From Rutpela maculata (lineage: Eukaryota > Arthropoda > Insecta > Coleoptera > Cerambycidae), in contig OW386286.2 of assembly GCA_936432065.2 (NCBI GenBank), forward strand, positions 79,450,452 through 79,514,451: DNA of 64,000 nucleotides. Reading direction: 5' to 3'. Positions 45,691 through 56,660 of the stretch are shown one piece after another. The notes beneath the pieces were generated by a model, which was not told the DNA's origin, ran no database searches, and was given only the letters and a program-made list of their open reading frames with translations. The position numbers and the translations under genes are program-made. Positions within the stretch are counted from its first letter, which is position 1; the number at the start of each line of letters is the position of its first letter.

Positions 45691-45862
45691 CCCAAAGAGT
45701 GACAAATCCGGAACCAGCGGCGAGCCACGTATTGCCTACTGGGGATACGAATTTTTCTCAACATCTCGTATTAAGGCCATTTTGATGGGGATTTCAATGG
45801 GAAATACTTACACAGTTCTTATTCAGTCTTTCTGTCGGTACATAGATCCCACCGGACCATAA
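45691..45862. repeat. ~172-base insertion in the left arm of the nested element
   Basis: It is absent from the mirror arm and is flanked by TAGAC on both sides. Composition is higher in GC than its surroundings. Possibly a short SINE or MITE; unidentified. Confidence 0.5.
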
Positions 45863-46311
45863 GTAGACACGTTTATGTATTTTGCCTACCTTCCAGGGGC
45901 GTTTTATTTAAATAAACATCCAGTATATTTGGCCTGAAGTAGTGCATCCGGTTTCTTTGTCGGTTTTAGCAAACAAAATAAATAAAAATGATTAGAATGC
46001 TTTCGAAATGGCTTATTAAACTTAGGTTTCAGAGAGGAAGCCCCTAGAAGGCATTCTTACAATCAGATGTAGACGTTACTATGCGCTGTGAGCGACCGAC
46101 ATGCACAAGCTTAGGCTGAACAGACTGTAATTGTTAATTTAAGGGTCGATTCAGGAGCAAATTATAAAGCTGAAGTCATGAGTTTCAACGGAGCTCAGTT
46201 TTAATATTTTCTAAAGTAACTCTCGATTAAGAACGACAAAATCGTGAACAATCATATTAAGAACAAAATAAGAAAAAGAAAATTTTTACACAAACATGTA
46301 TTTATTTAAAT

Positions 46312-47464
46312 CTATATACACTCGCCTTCACAAAGACACAAACTTGAACATTTGATTTCCCTTTTGTAACATTGGCATTGGCCCTTTGTGCAGCCCTTTT
46401 TGCACTTACATCTCACCAATTCCAGGCAGACCTTTGAAGCAATAGGTTGGGTTGTCCACACAGCTACCCAATCGTTGTCATTTTTCTCCCATCCATAGTT
46501 TGATGGGCTTGGCAGATCTGGCATGTTCCAAACTGTGTCCCCTGATAAAGGGCCCTCATTGTGTGCAGTTTTAAGGCGTCGTAGGTGGGAGGAAGGTTTT
46601 CTATCTAATTGTCTTTGGCTTTGGCTTTGTATGTGTAAATAGTTTTTTTTTTTCGGCACTCATTGACTTTGCCACAGGCCATAGATCTGTAACAAACCAG
46701 ATTATTTACGTTAAGAATATTTTTATTTTGGAACTTACTTGTCATAGAGTGTGACAACAAATTTTTCTATGCGATCTATAGCACTTTCTAAATATCCGCT
46801 TCCCGCCACAAGAAAACCGTTAGTTATTTTCCAGGCTTGGAGAGCCATTTTTTGCCTCTACCCGCAAACGATGAGACTGAATCGGATTCGGTGAACCATG
46901 GAAGACCGGAAGGATACAGGATTTTTGTGGACCAGGAAACAATAAAACATAATATTCAGCAAGTGGTCACTAGCAGAGATCTTTTATCATTCGCTAACGT
47001 TTTCCTCACCGAGGCTTTTCTGCTAGAACATGTGTAGAAATATATTGGTGGCTCGAGTTGTTAATATGAACCCAGAGTTCTCCGAGTTGTGGGATTTTGC
47101 GGACACAAGTGATAGCTGTTATCAGGACGTTAGTGTCTACAGTCCGAAGCAGCACCTTCTTGTGTCCTTGCTGAACGGCATCTACATGTATCATGATCCT
47201 AGTGTCTGCTTCTTTATGGCTACAGGGATACAAAACGCCGTTCGTGTCTTGGTTTGAATTTGAAACGACCAAGTCTTCGACAGTCGAGTAAACCTGCTTT
47301 CTATCTCGATTTATTTCAATGCAACTTGTTGCAAGAAGTTTGAATAGTTCCTCCTTGTTAGTGGCGTCGTGAAGAAACAAAGGCCAACTATTCGGGATTC
47401 TCGTGGACAAACTAAAACGGGTACGTTCACCGATGCTTCTTTTTTCCCGGGTGTGGTTATTCAA
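46312..47464 (-). pseudogene. FEN/PIN-like nuclease domain plus cysteine-rich tail, broken
   Basis: This is one gene in pieces. The N-terminal piece (47006-47464) has SWPLFLHDATNKEELFKLL, CSHKEADTRIMIHVDA and RTVDTNVLITAITC; the spaced EADTR and DTD-like acidic motifs recall FEN/PIN nucleases (my inference), with the second Asp of DTD changed to Asn. Next come SVSSFAGRGKK and, in a new frame, LESAIDRIEKFVVTLYDK. A GTAAGT follows that codon and TTGTTACAG lies about 50 bases on, so a short intron is likely. The last exon has SMACGKVNECRKKK, SNYGWEKNDNDWVAVWTTQP and a cysteine-rich end, CKCKKGCTKGQCQCYKREIK then CSSLCLCEGEC. The family is multicopy in insects; its role is unknown to me. Confidence 0.7.
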
Positions 47465-48234
47465 GCTGTCCTGATACTACTATTACGAGAATCAGCAAAA
47501 CTCGTTGAAGGGCGACCAGATGATGACAACGATCTTCGGGATTGTGAAATATTATCGGTCTTTGCATAATTTTCATGGTAAATAACTCATTACGAGTTCC
47601 TATTCTTTTCTATAAAATTTCTTTCGTAATGCTTACAAACTATCAATTTTTAACAAAGTTTTTAAAAAGTTTTTAACGTCTACAAATATCACTTTTTTTG
47701 TCTTACTGTTTTCGTTTAATTTTTTATATGAATTGTACTTTTACCAATATTTACACACAACCTGACTTAGACAGAGAACAGCACTTATGTCAATAGCTCC
47801 TTGTGGAAGTTTATTATACTGACAGTTCAAACAAAAGCCAATTTAACACTTATCACTATGTCATTATATAGACGTCTTCTATATAATGCATTAAAACTCG
47901 AGAACACAATATAGAACGATGTTTACATTCTCTTCACAACAACAATGAAGCAGACCATTTACATGTCCATCAGCGCATCGCTGCCAACTTAACACTCGCA
48001 GCAGTAGCCAACTGTATCTTCCACCACATATTTTGAAAAGAAACGGATATTCATTGTACTTTTGGAGTCTTTTTGGAGCACGTGGGCCATCAAGGTAAAA
48101 TATAACAAAAAGCATAAAACAACGTTTTCTTTAATTTTTTTTTAAGTTAAATGCCCCTGAAAGGTAGGCAAAATACATAAACGTCTACCCTACGACTCTG
48201 CCAAGTTTCATGCTTGCATCAAAAAATGCAAGGT

Positions 48235-49177
48235 ATCCGCCAAATATTGCAACTAACGACGGTACCATTGAGATGACCCCATAAAAAATAATTAGAGGTG
48301 TAAGATCAGGAGACCTCGGTGACCAGTTTACCGGACCTCCGCGACCATTCCATCTGTTGGTGTAATGCTGGTTCAGATGATCCCGGACCGGTACATAAAA
48401 ATGGGATCCAGCACCATCGTGCTGAAACCACAAACCCCCAGTATTGATGCCTTCTAATAAATCTGGCAAGATATCTCTAAGAAAGTTTAAATAAACTTCA
48501 CCAGTTAACCTTTCTTCAAAAATGTGGGGCCCTATTAGATGATTATTGTAAATACCACACCACACATTAATGTTAAATCTGTATTGGGAATGTTTCTGAA
48601 TCACTGCATGTGGATTTTGGGTTGCCCAAACATGCTGATTTCTACAGTTGTTGTTAATTCCGCCACGTGTGAATTGGGCTTCATCCGTGAACAAAACTCT
48701 CGATATTGTTCTTCTGTGAGCCAAAATCCACCTACAAAATGTTAATCGGGGAACGTCGTCGCCGTCTTCTAGACGTTGAACTGTTTCAACATGAAATGAA
48801 TACAAATTTTCCTTCTTTAATGTTCGCCATACTCCTGGCTTAGGTACTACTAACTCATTACTTATTTTTCTAACACTTATGGATGGATTATTTTCCACAA
48901 CCTGTAATATTTGCTCTTCTTGTGGAAAAGCTCTGGGAACATGTTCACGCTTTGTCATTGACGGAAATTGTCCATGTTTCCTACTAAATTGATATACCTC
49001 TGAAAACGTTTTATGATCTGGTACAAGGTGATTTGGAAAACGCCTTTGATACTCTCTTTTTGCAGCTCTTCCATTTCCGTCACAAAAGCCATACACAAAA
49101 ATAATATCCGTATAATCTTCATTACTTAATCGAAACGACATCTTAAAATTTTTAGTTTTATAACTGGATTTTATCAC
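48235..49177 (-). pseudogene. Mariner-like transposase, N-terminal and catalytic part
   Basis: The likely start is the ATG at 49141 (MSFRLSNEDYTDIIFVYGF), since this opening is typical of the family; an in-frame ATG at 49177 is less likely. The HTH region is VVENNPSISVRKISNEL. Catalytic blocks are VLFTDEAQF (first Asp) and WFQHDGAGSH (second Asp). The third block reads RSPDLTPLIIF, where relatives have PLDFFLWG; the third Asp is lost by a one-base slip and substitution. Counting from the second Asp to that site gives 41 residues, a DD41D-like spacing. The gene then runs into the nested element and resumes at about 45638. Confidence 0.85.
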
Positions 49178-50228
49178 TTATTCTAATAATTATTAAGAGA
49201 GAACAGCAATTCTTATTAGCATAATTACACATATGACATGTGCCTACTTGGGATTTTTAATGCAACAATGTCATGTGTTAATCGCATCGTTTTATTACTT
49301 ATTTTTTATTCGTGAAATAAATGGAATGTGCTTTATTTTGGACGGAAAAAACACTGAATGTCAAAAGCAAAACAAAAAACAATCTCTTCTGCGGGGTATT
49401 TACCTAAAATTAATAAAATAATGATGTTAGCAACTGGATTGTGTTATTTGTAGAATGTCAAATTTGGTCTTTCAATACTTTTGAAAATTTATTGAAGAAT
49501 AACCATAAACGTGCCATCAAATATTATGACATTATTTTATAAACTGGTCCATAGGCTTTTTAAAAGTTTACTAACATTTACCAAAAAATAATATACAGTG
49601 TGATGTTAACGACCCTAAGAGCCCTATTAAAAAAAATGGAGGTCGGTCCTGGAATTTTTCCAAAATCACTTAAGCTATTCATTAACCTAAAAGAGTATAA
49701 TACGTTTACCAAATTTTATCTAAATATGTGCAGTTATTTCAAAAATATAGCGGACTAAATTTCTGGTCAACAACCATAAAACATCCCGTATCTCAAAAAC
49801 GGTTCACATTCAACGGTAAGTATAGGGGTGTTTTGAACTCAGCTGAGTGAGCTCTACGTTCCACTAGAGTTTGTCCGTTTAAATCTGGGACACCAAGTAT
49901 ATTTTGACATATTATCTTAAACAGGTTTTTTTTTTGTTTTTTTTTCTTGCCTGATAGCGGAAACATCCATGTCCCTTTAACTTCTGCTATTCTAATTATT
50001 TAAAGCCAATCGCACAATAAAACAAATGCATTTAAGCTATAAGAAAAATGCTTTACAAACAAAAAACATAGGGAATTGTCTGAAGTCTCTTGGCCTATAA
50101 TCGGTCACCAAAAGCGCAACACGCTTAAGCGCGTTGTTATGTTTTTGTAAATTTATAATGTATACTAAATGAGATATGACTTAAAATCCCCTTTCAATTG
50201 TATATACAGAGAATATAAATAAAGATTT

Positions 50229-50480
50229 TTAAATGGTAATTGGTACATTCTCGTAAATTTGCCTGCTACAGTTTTGGCATATGGTGGAGCACTTCATGGC
50301 TGCTTTGCGACAACCAGAAGCTGCTCCACATTTTGCCTTAAGTTTGCAAGATATTAATTTGAGAAGTGCTGGTAGTGCGGGATCATTCGTGTCGGTAATT
50401 GGTTCGAGTATGGTCGGTTTTGCACCAGCCTCATTTTTTAGCATTTTTGTCAAATCTGAACCACGTCTATATGATGACAT
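50229..50480 (-). pseudogene. C-terminal fragment, third member of the FEN/PIN-CXC-like family
   Basis: MSSYRRGSDLTKMLKNEAGA then ILEPITDTNDPALPALLKLI and SCKLKAKCGAASGCRKAAMK with CSTICQNC. The order (proline-rich strand, LLK-I-x-C-K, C-x-C...GCRKA-x-x-KCS-x-x-C-x-x-C) is that of the cysteine-rich tail at 46312. The nuclease-like part is missing. An alternative is an unrelated CXC/tesmin-type zinc domain. Confidence 0.55.
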
Positions 50481-50826
50481 AATCTATAAATGTGTTTTCG
50501 TGCTGCTTTCTCTGTTGGTGGTAGTGTCGAAAGATTGAATTTACTTTTTGCAGCTATTCCGTAAGATGCAGAAAAGGAGAAAGGCATTTTTCAATCCATT
50601 CCTTTTACCTTACTCGGGCTATTGGTTGCAAAACATTAATCCTACGAGAAAATGTAAAAGAGTAAAAAATATGTAGAATTTCAAGCTCTACAAAACTATG
50701 TATTATTTCCTGTCATAACTTTGGCAGTAAACGAAATATAAAAAAAAAACGAAATAACCATTTCAAGATGGCGGCGTTTTTATTTGGACAACAGAGGACA
50801 GAAACTTGCATAGATACTCGGAACTG

Positions 50827-50844
50827 ATCCCCCCCCCCCCCCCC
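50827..50844. repeat. Poly(C) run
   Basis: About 17 C in a row next to ATTCAAGATGGCGGCG-type sequence. Length is likely unreliable in the assembly. Confidence 0.8.
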
Positions 50845-50918
50845 TACAAGCCTAAAAAAAGGCATGGTGTCAAATTAGTTTTCGTTACCACTAATTATTT
50901 CAGGGCATATAGACTTAT

Positions 50919-51089
50919 TGAGATGTCCGCTTTACTGATCAAATAAATATTAGAAATAACTTCTGCTAAATACTTTTTATTGAATTACTTCAATCTTTAT
51001 AATTATAACTGACATCAACTACATTGATTAACAACATATTATTCTATATTATAGTCATGGAAACATAAACAATCTATATTAATTTAACA
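50919..51089 (-). repeat. 3' LTR of the copia element
   Basis: 171 bp, differs from its partner by a few substitutions and small indels (for example AGAAATAAC versus AGAAAGAAC). Confidence 0.85.
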
Positions 51090-51149
51090 CTCCTCTTTAA
51101 TTTATCAGAAATTTATAGCAAAGTAAAGTCACATATGTATACATATATA

Positions 51150-51500
51150 TCACTTTAACAAATAACTTAAACCTAGCATTGAGCAAAATTTATTAAACTG
51201 ATCAGGAGGTAATCCCTTTGTTAAAATGTCCGCTTTCTGATATCTTGAAGCAACAAATTTGACGTCGATTACTTTGCTGTCATGTAAATCCTTAATAAAA
51301 TTATATTTCGCATCAAAATGCTTTAGTCTCTTGTGTTCCCACTTCTCCAACAGGTAAATACACGATTGACTATCTTCATACATAACAACTGGTTCTTCAC
51401 AAATAATATTCATATCAAATAATACATTTTTCAGCCAAATAAGTTCCGCTGCAGCAGTAGCTAGCGCAACGTATTCTGCTTTTGTCGACGAAAGTGCCAT
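51150..51500 (-). pseudogene. Copia RNase H
   Basis: MALSSTKAEYVALATAAAEL then YEDSQSCIYLL and HFDAKYNFIKDL...YQKADILTKGL: the SSTKAEY, D-x-Q and HID/K..H..R-D/ADI-TK-L blocks of copia RNase H. The domain is complete and ends at the usual position. The frame breaks upstream (51500-51930), where RT connection sequence is shifted and holds stops. Confidence 0.9.
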
Positions 51501-52220
51501 CGTGGTTTGTTTCTTTGTTGCTCAACAAACTACATTGCCAAATACTTCTAGTAAGTAGCCAGTAGTCGATTTTCTATCTTCACTACCAGCAAAATCTGCA
51601 TCTGCAAATCCTACCAATACGGCACCTTCATTCTTTTGATATTGCAAACCAAAGTTTATAGTTCCCTTGATATACCTTAATATTCGTTTCACTCCGATTC
51701 AATGAATTTCCTTTGGATGATTTTGATATCTGCTATAATAATTTACCGCTGTGCTTAAATCTGGTCTAGTGGCAAGCATAGCATACATAAGACAGCCTAT
51801 TAACTCTCTGTATGGTTTCTCTTCACTGATACTTTCACTATTTCCATTATCTTGAATTGGTTTCAATTCTTAACTGCTTTACAATCTTCCATGTTAAAAC
51901 GTTTTAATAATTTTTGTAGATACATAGGTTGACTAAGGATTGTTTCTTTCAATACTAATTCCCAAAAATGAACTCAATTCTCCTAGATCCTTCATAGCAA
52001 CAAATTCCTTTTTTAATGATAATTTCAATTTATCAATTTCCTTTTTGTCATTTCCAGCTATTATGATATCATCAACATACAACAGTAGATACAAATAAGT
52101 TTTATTAATTCTGACATATAAACATCTGTCACTCAAGGATTGTTTAAATCCCAAATATTTCGTAGCTCTAAATGTTGTATTCCATTCTCGAGGAGACTGT
52201 TTTAGGCCATAAAGAGTTTT
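51501..52220 (-). pseudogene. Copia reverse transcriptase, C-terminal part
   Basis: Minus strand: LKQSPREWN near 52180, then MGFKQSLSDRCLYVRINKTY and LLLYVDDIIIAGND, the YVDD catalytic site, then GELSSFLGISIERN. Past 51930 several frame changes occur. The upstream side ends at the foldback, with YGLKQ directly after its target duplication. Confidence 0.85.
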
Positions 52221-53031
52221 GGGTGAAGTTTGACTTACCGGAAATGCGTTATGTCAAAACGGTTTCCATGGTAGCGGTCGTCATAGTTACCACTACCCAA
52301 TGGTACTACTCCCATGATGGGCACTCGCTTAGTTGTGAAGTTAGGTACTCCAGAATAGTGGAAATGATCTACAAAGAAGCAGTTGCTGTGGTAATGCTTA
52401 CCACGGTTACCAGTACCTTAGGGTACCACTCCCATGGTGGGCACTCGCTTAGTTACGAAATGATTAGCTGTATTAGTAACTTTTTTTTTTAAATTCGATT
52501 GTGTTATATGTCAATATGGTTTCTATGGTAACGGTCGTCACTACCCAATGGTACTACTCCCATGGTGGGCACTCGCTTAGTTGTGAAGCTAGGTCCTCCA
52601 GATCAGTGGAAATGATCCACAAAGAAGCAGTTGCCGTTGTAATGCTTCGACGGTACCAGCACCTTAGGGTACCACTCCCATGATGGGCACTCGCTTAGTT
52701 ACGAAATGATTAGCTATATTAGTAATAAAACCGAACTTTTTTTATTGATTATAATAAAATTAAAACAAAAATACAAGTTACATTAAATTTTTGAACGGAA
52801 ATCTCCATATTCTAGCCGTATGGCCACGGATTTCGAGACGGCGACCGGTCGCGCGTTATTAAACTGAAACTGCTTTTTCGTATATCATTTCCACTAATCT
52901 GTAGTACCTACCTTCAAAACTAAGCGAGTGCCTGCCATGGGAGTAGTACCATTGGGTAGTGGTAACTATGACGACCGTTACCATGGAAACCGTTTTGACA
53001 TAACGCATTTCCAGTAAGTCAAACTTCAGCC
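52221..53031. mobile_element. 811-bp foldback element with 8-bp target duplication
   Basis: The ends are GGGTGAAGTTTGACTTACCG and its inverse (with GGC at the other edge). The arms are about 150 bp (52221-52375, 52876-53031). AGAGTTTT lies on both sides (52213-52220, 53032-53039), and removing the element with one copy restores the copia RT reading (LNKT-LYGLK), so the footprint is exact. Inside, the arm sequence is repeated once more in direct orientation (52503-52730), and GCGACCGGTCGC sits at 52841-52852. No transposase. An 8-bp duplication suggests hAT, P or Merlin mobilisation. Confidence 0.85.
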
Positions 53032-53039
53032 AGAGTTTT

Positions 53040-53566
53040 ATTCAGCTTACAAACTAGATCTGGATGTTCTTCAAGTCCTGACGGTTGCTTCATATAAACC
53101 TCCTCTTCAAGAGTACCGTGTAAAAATACATTTTTGACATCTAACTGACAAGCAAACAAATTTTTCTTATTTATTACAGACAATAAAGTTCTTACTGTAC
53201 TTAAACGTGCATAGGTTTCATTATAATCAAATCCTTTTCTTTGAGAATAGCGCTGACAACTAATCTAGCTTTATCCACATTACCTTGCTTGTCACGTTTG
53301 ATTCGAAAAACCCATTTGTTTCCGATTGCATGTTTTCCAGCAGGTAATTTTGCTAATGTCCAAGTATTGTTACTTTTAAGTGCATCCATCTCTTCATTTA
53401 CCGCTTTCTTCCAATCTTCTTCGTCTGGTATTCCTTTAATATCTGACATGGTTGTAGGCAAATCTTCAATATAAGATTCAGCGCTAAGTGTTAAACAAGT
53501 CATGTCATAATCACTAAACCAGGACGGTGGATTTCTAATTCTAGCTGTAATTGACTGCTGCTTCAA
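53040..53566 (-). pseudogene. Copia reverse transcriptase, N-terminal part
   Basis: IPDEEDWKKAVNEEMDALKS, NNTWTLAKLPAGKHAIGNKW and VFRIKRDKQGNVDKARLV are the start of the copia RT. A frame change near 53240 follows. Further pieces (LKNVFLHGTLEEEVYMKQP-like) can be picked out to 53040, where the foldback begins. Confidence 0.85.
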
Positions 53567-53572
53567 CTTGTT

Positions 53573-54520
53573 CTATTTCTTCTTCTTGTTCATTTTTATA
53601 TTCATTTCATCTTGCAATTGTTCACTGATTACAGAAGGATCACCATATTCATCATTTTCCAAGATATTGTTTTCCAAAATATTTGATACGTCTGAATGAG
53701 TAAACTTGGTTTCGTCGAAGATAACGTCATGTCCTATTACTATTTTTTGTTTTTCATAGTTCCACAATCTATATCCATTTGACACATAGCCCACAAAATA
53801 TAATTTCTTACATTTGGTATCGAATTTTCGTCGGAATATTTTTGGTATATGTAAATACGCAATACAGCCAAAAATTTTCATTTTTAATACATTTGGTTTT
53901 TCACCATACCATACTTCAGCTGGCGTTTTATTAATCAAAGAGAATGTTGGCCTACGATTTATGACATAAACAGCCGTCAAAATATTTTCACTCCATAAAT
54001 TCTTCTCAAATTTCGTTTCAATCATTGAACGAGCTGTATCAAGAATGATGCGATTCATCCTTTCTGCAACTCCATTTTGCTCAGGCGTATAACGCACTGT
54101 ATACTCAAGAATGATACCTTTTTGATTACAAAAGTTTTTCATCAAATATGATGTATATTCAGAACCATTATCACAACGCAAACGTGATATTTTTGTCCCA
54201 AAATGAGCTGTCGCCATAGCTTCGTATTCTCGAAAATATTTGAAAACTTCCCTCTTATTCTCCAAAAGATAAATTATCGTGAAATGACTAAAATCGTCGA
54301 TCAATGTAAAGAAATACCTCTTTCCATTCCAAGAACATGGTTCTATTGGACCACATAAATCCGAACGTATTAATTGTAAGGGCCTTTTTGTTAGCGGTAT
54401 CTCGCTTGCATGAGATTTTTTTGTTTGCTTTCCCTCAATACAATTAACACAGATACTTTTCTTTACTGACAGGTCCTTATTAATGCCAATAACCATTCCA
54501 GAATGAGTTAACTTCTGCAA
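53573..54520 (-). pseudogene. Copia integrase
   Basis: The frame opens with the pre-integrase zinc region end (GMVIGINKDLSVKK, then CVNCIEGKQTK). The core follows: LIRSDLCGPIEP (first Asp), LRCDNGSEYTS (second Asp), and EQNGVAERMNRIILDTARSM (Glu). The GKKP-type tail reads FGCIAYLHIPKIFRRKFD and VGYVSNGYRLWN. All three catalytic residues are present. The frame is out of phase with the upstream protease ORF at ~54520 and with RT at ~53570, so the polyprotein is broken. Confidence 0.9.
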
Positions 54521-55326
54521 ATTTGTGTTTGAAAATATGTCCCAAATGTTTATGCCACATATCCGTTAAATTATTTTCAATTGTTTGAGTACCATTTGTC
54601 CATACATTTTCACACTCGAACTCAACTTCATAGAGTTTATTATTTCTTTTGCCAATCACAATCAGCTCTGAATTTTTGAAAATTTTAACTATTCTTTTTT
54701 CAAATACAATTTTAAAACCACTCATTTCCAATTTTCTAACTGACGGTAGGTTAAATTCTAATGCTTTAATAAACAATACATTTTTAATGTTACATTGTAT
54801 TTTGTTGCCATTTACTCTACTTATAGCTTGAATATTTCCAATTTTTGTTGCAACCATAGATTCATTCGATTTTGCAACAGATATTTTGATTTTCTCATTT
54901 TCATTTAAAGTTGTTTGATTTGAAAAATATATTTCATTTTTTATCATATGCTCTGTAGCCCCAGAATCCAATACAAAAATTAATTTATTTCGGATTGTTA
55001 TACTATCAGTTTTTCTTCTTTTACATTCTGTCAAGAAACTTACTGCTGCTGTTTTATATTTTCTCTCAGTTGATTTATCAACTCTTGATCTTTGTTCATA
55101 CTTGCTTTTACAATCAGATTTCTTATGTCCAATTTTGTCACACTTATAACATTTATATATAAATTGTCCTGTAGTAAATGCAACTGATTTTTTACTAGTA
55201 CTTTCAGATCTAGTTGAATAATCTTGTCTATGCTTTGTTTCCTCATCCAGAAGTTTTCCCTTCGCAAATTCTAATGTTAGTCTTGTTCCAGATACAGTTT
55301 CTAATGCAGTTATATTTGAATCATAA
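54480..55326 (-). pseudogene. Copia Gag C-terminus and protease
   Basis: The frame emerges from the HINE insertion at 55326 with ITALETVSG and LTLEFAKGKLLDEETKHR, the end of the copia Gag domain. It has one zinc knuckle, CYKCDKIGHKKSDC, near 55130. The protease follows with LIFVLDSGATEHMI (D-S-G). The first half of the pre-integrase zinc region (WHKHLGHIFKHKF) is at the end, and the frame then shifts. An overlapping frame at 55040-55267 is not real. Confidence 0.85.
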
Positions 55327-55330
55327 TTTT

Positions 55331-56046
55331 ACTTCCACATCCAGTGGAAGTATAGTAACGACAAAAACATTTTTAAAAATTTGTATTGTTCCGATAGGCT
55401 TAGAATGTCATGAAACGTCGAGATTTTAAGTTTGAGAGAAAAAAAAATTTCTGTCTGTCTGTCGGTCTGTCTGTCGGTCAGTCGGTCTGTAACTTTTTTT
55501 GTGCGCACGTTTACTCTGGAACCGTTTCAGATATTGACTTGAAATTTGGTACTAATATGTACTTTAACGAGATCTAGAACTAGATTATATTTTTATTTTG
55601 TTCCATCGAAAGGTTGGGGGGTAAATTGGGGTAAATTTGGGGTATATAGGTAAATCAAGCAGGTAACAGTTCATAAAATTGGTATTTAGTATATACAAGA
55701 GAAGCTTAGGTCTCAAAAAAAATTTTGGCATTAGTCACTCCCATTACCACCCCCCACCCCATTATTAAAGGGGATGAAAAAAAATTTGTGATTTGGTGTG
55801 TGTACAAGAACCAGAAACCTCAAAATATTTTTTTATTTTATCCACCCCCACTACCACCCCCTATCACCACCCCCACCCCACTACCGATGTGGGGTATCGT
55901 TTTATGGATTTTTGGGGTAGAGGAGAGAAATATTATATTAGTAAAGTTCCATAAACGATTATTTCCACATACAAAATTTTTCGTTGTGAGTGACTTGGAT
56001 AGAAAATCTGAATGTGGAAGTAGTGATTCCTTGGGCAGCGGTTTTT
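55331..56046 (-). mobile_element. HINE, copy in copia Gag
   Basis: On the minus strand it has the standard ends: CCGCTGCCCAAGG near 56040 and the hairpin at 55331. A TGTC/TCGG microsatellite (55451-55491) and C-rich tracts are inside. Gag reads up to a P-K codon pair on one side and resumes at N-Y on the other. The target can only have been a run of five T, so insertion was T-to-T with no long duplication, as expected for Helentrons. Confidence 0.85.
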
Positions 56047-56269
56047 AGGCATTGTTAAAAATAAATGACAAATTCTGTCTTCTTCTGTCATTTTTGTTCC
56101 AGCATCAACTAACTCCCTAATAGCTTTATCAAATTTAATAAAATGTGCCTCCAGCGTTTCATTTTCCTGTAATTTCATTGTTAATAGCTGCTTTCGTAAC
56201 AAGATTTGCTGCCAACTCTTCTAAACTGAGAGTTGGAAACAGTGTTTGACAAATTGCATAATTCGACAT
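56047..56269 (-). pseudogene. Copia Gag N-terminal part
   Basis: From the ATG at 56269 the minus strand reads MSNYAICQTLFPTLSLEELA, then after a shift MLRKQLLTMKLQENETLEAH and IRELVDAGTKMTEEDRICHL. These are parts of the copia Gag domain, but the usual central portion is missing, so there is an internal deletion as well as frameshifts. Confidence 0.75.
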
Positions 56270-56660
56270 TTTTAAAATATTGTAGACTACGAAACAACCT
56301 AATAAATATGATTTATATTCAATGGAAATAGGTTTAACATTAAAGATAATGAAAACAATGTTATGATTATTATATTATAGGTATTTAATTGTTGCAAGTT
56401 TGGAAATTAGACGAGTTGGTCAACATGTCCAGTGAACTATAGTGATACCAATCTAGACACTTTTTACCAAACTTTCTTTCGTGTAAATCGTCAATTTCCA
56501 ATTATTGAAATTCTTCCCGTCAAACAAAGGAATTCTATATTTTTCTCCTTCCGAATTCATTGTAGACAATTATGTCGTTTTATCAAGTGCAAATAAAAAA
56601 TATTTTCAGCAAGACAATTCAAACTTTCAATATTACAATATTTATTTTATAGTACACACA

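Larger units (their letters stand above)
45639..48234 (-). mobile_element. 2.6-kb element nested in mariner, carries FEN/PIN-CXC-like gene
   Basis: The ends are inverted: ACCTTGCATTTTTT, ATGCAAGCAT and AACTTGGCAGAGTCGTAGGG at 45639-45690 are mirrored at 48182-48234. The inverted homology goes on, CGTTTATGTATTTTGCCTAC with CAGGGGC, at 45864-45900 and 48115-48181. The left arm is interrupted by ~172 bases (45691-45862) between two TAGAC copies. The host transposase frame is broken exactly at these ends. No target duplication is obvious. The only protein I see inside is the one at 46312-47464. Confidence 0.65.
44725..49902 (-). mobile_element. Mariner-like element with ~0.6-kb inverted repeats
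   Basis: Both ends carry (TATA)CAGGGTGTCCCAGATTTAAA-type sequence (the right end has CTTGGTGTCCC) and remain alignable, inverted, for about 600 bp (44727-45345 and 49290-49900). TATA at the outer edges fits TA insertion. Inside is one transposase gene on the minus strand, split by a 2.6-kb insertion (45639-48234). Terminal repeats of ordinary mariners are about 30 bp, so the length here is unusual. Confidence 0.8.

Noticed and set aside
46837..47257. Plus-strand frames in the nested element
   Set aside because: Antisense to the nuclease/CXC-like gene.
53241..53474. 77-codon plus frame
   Set aside because: Antisense to the copia RT N-terminus.
55040..55267. 75-codon minus frame in copia
   Set aside because: The zinc knuckle and Gag end are in another phase of the same strand, so this frame is not used.
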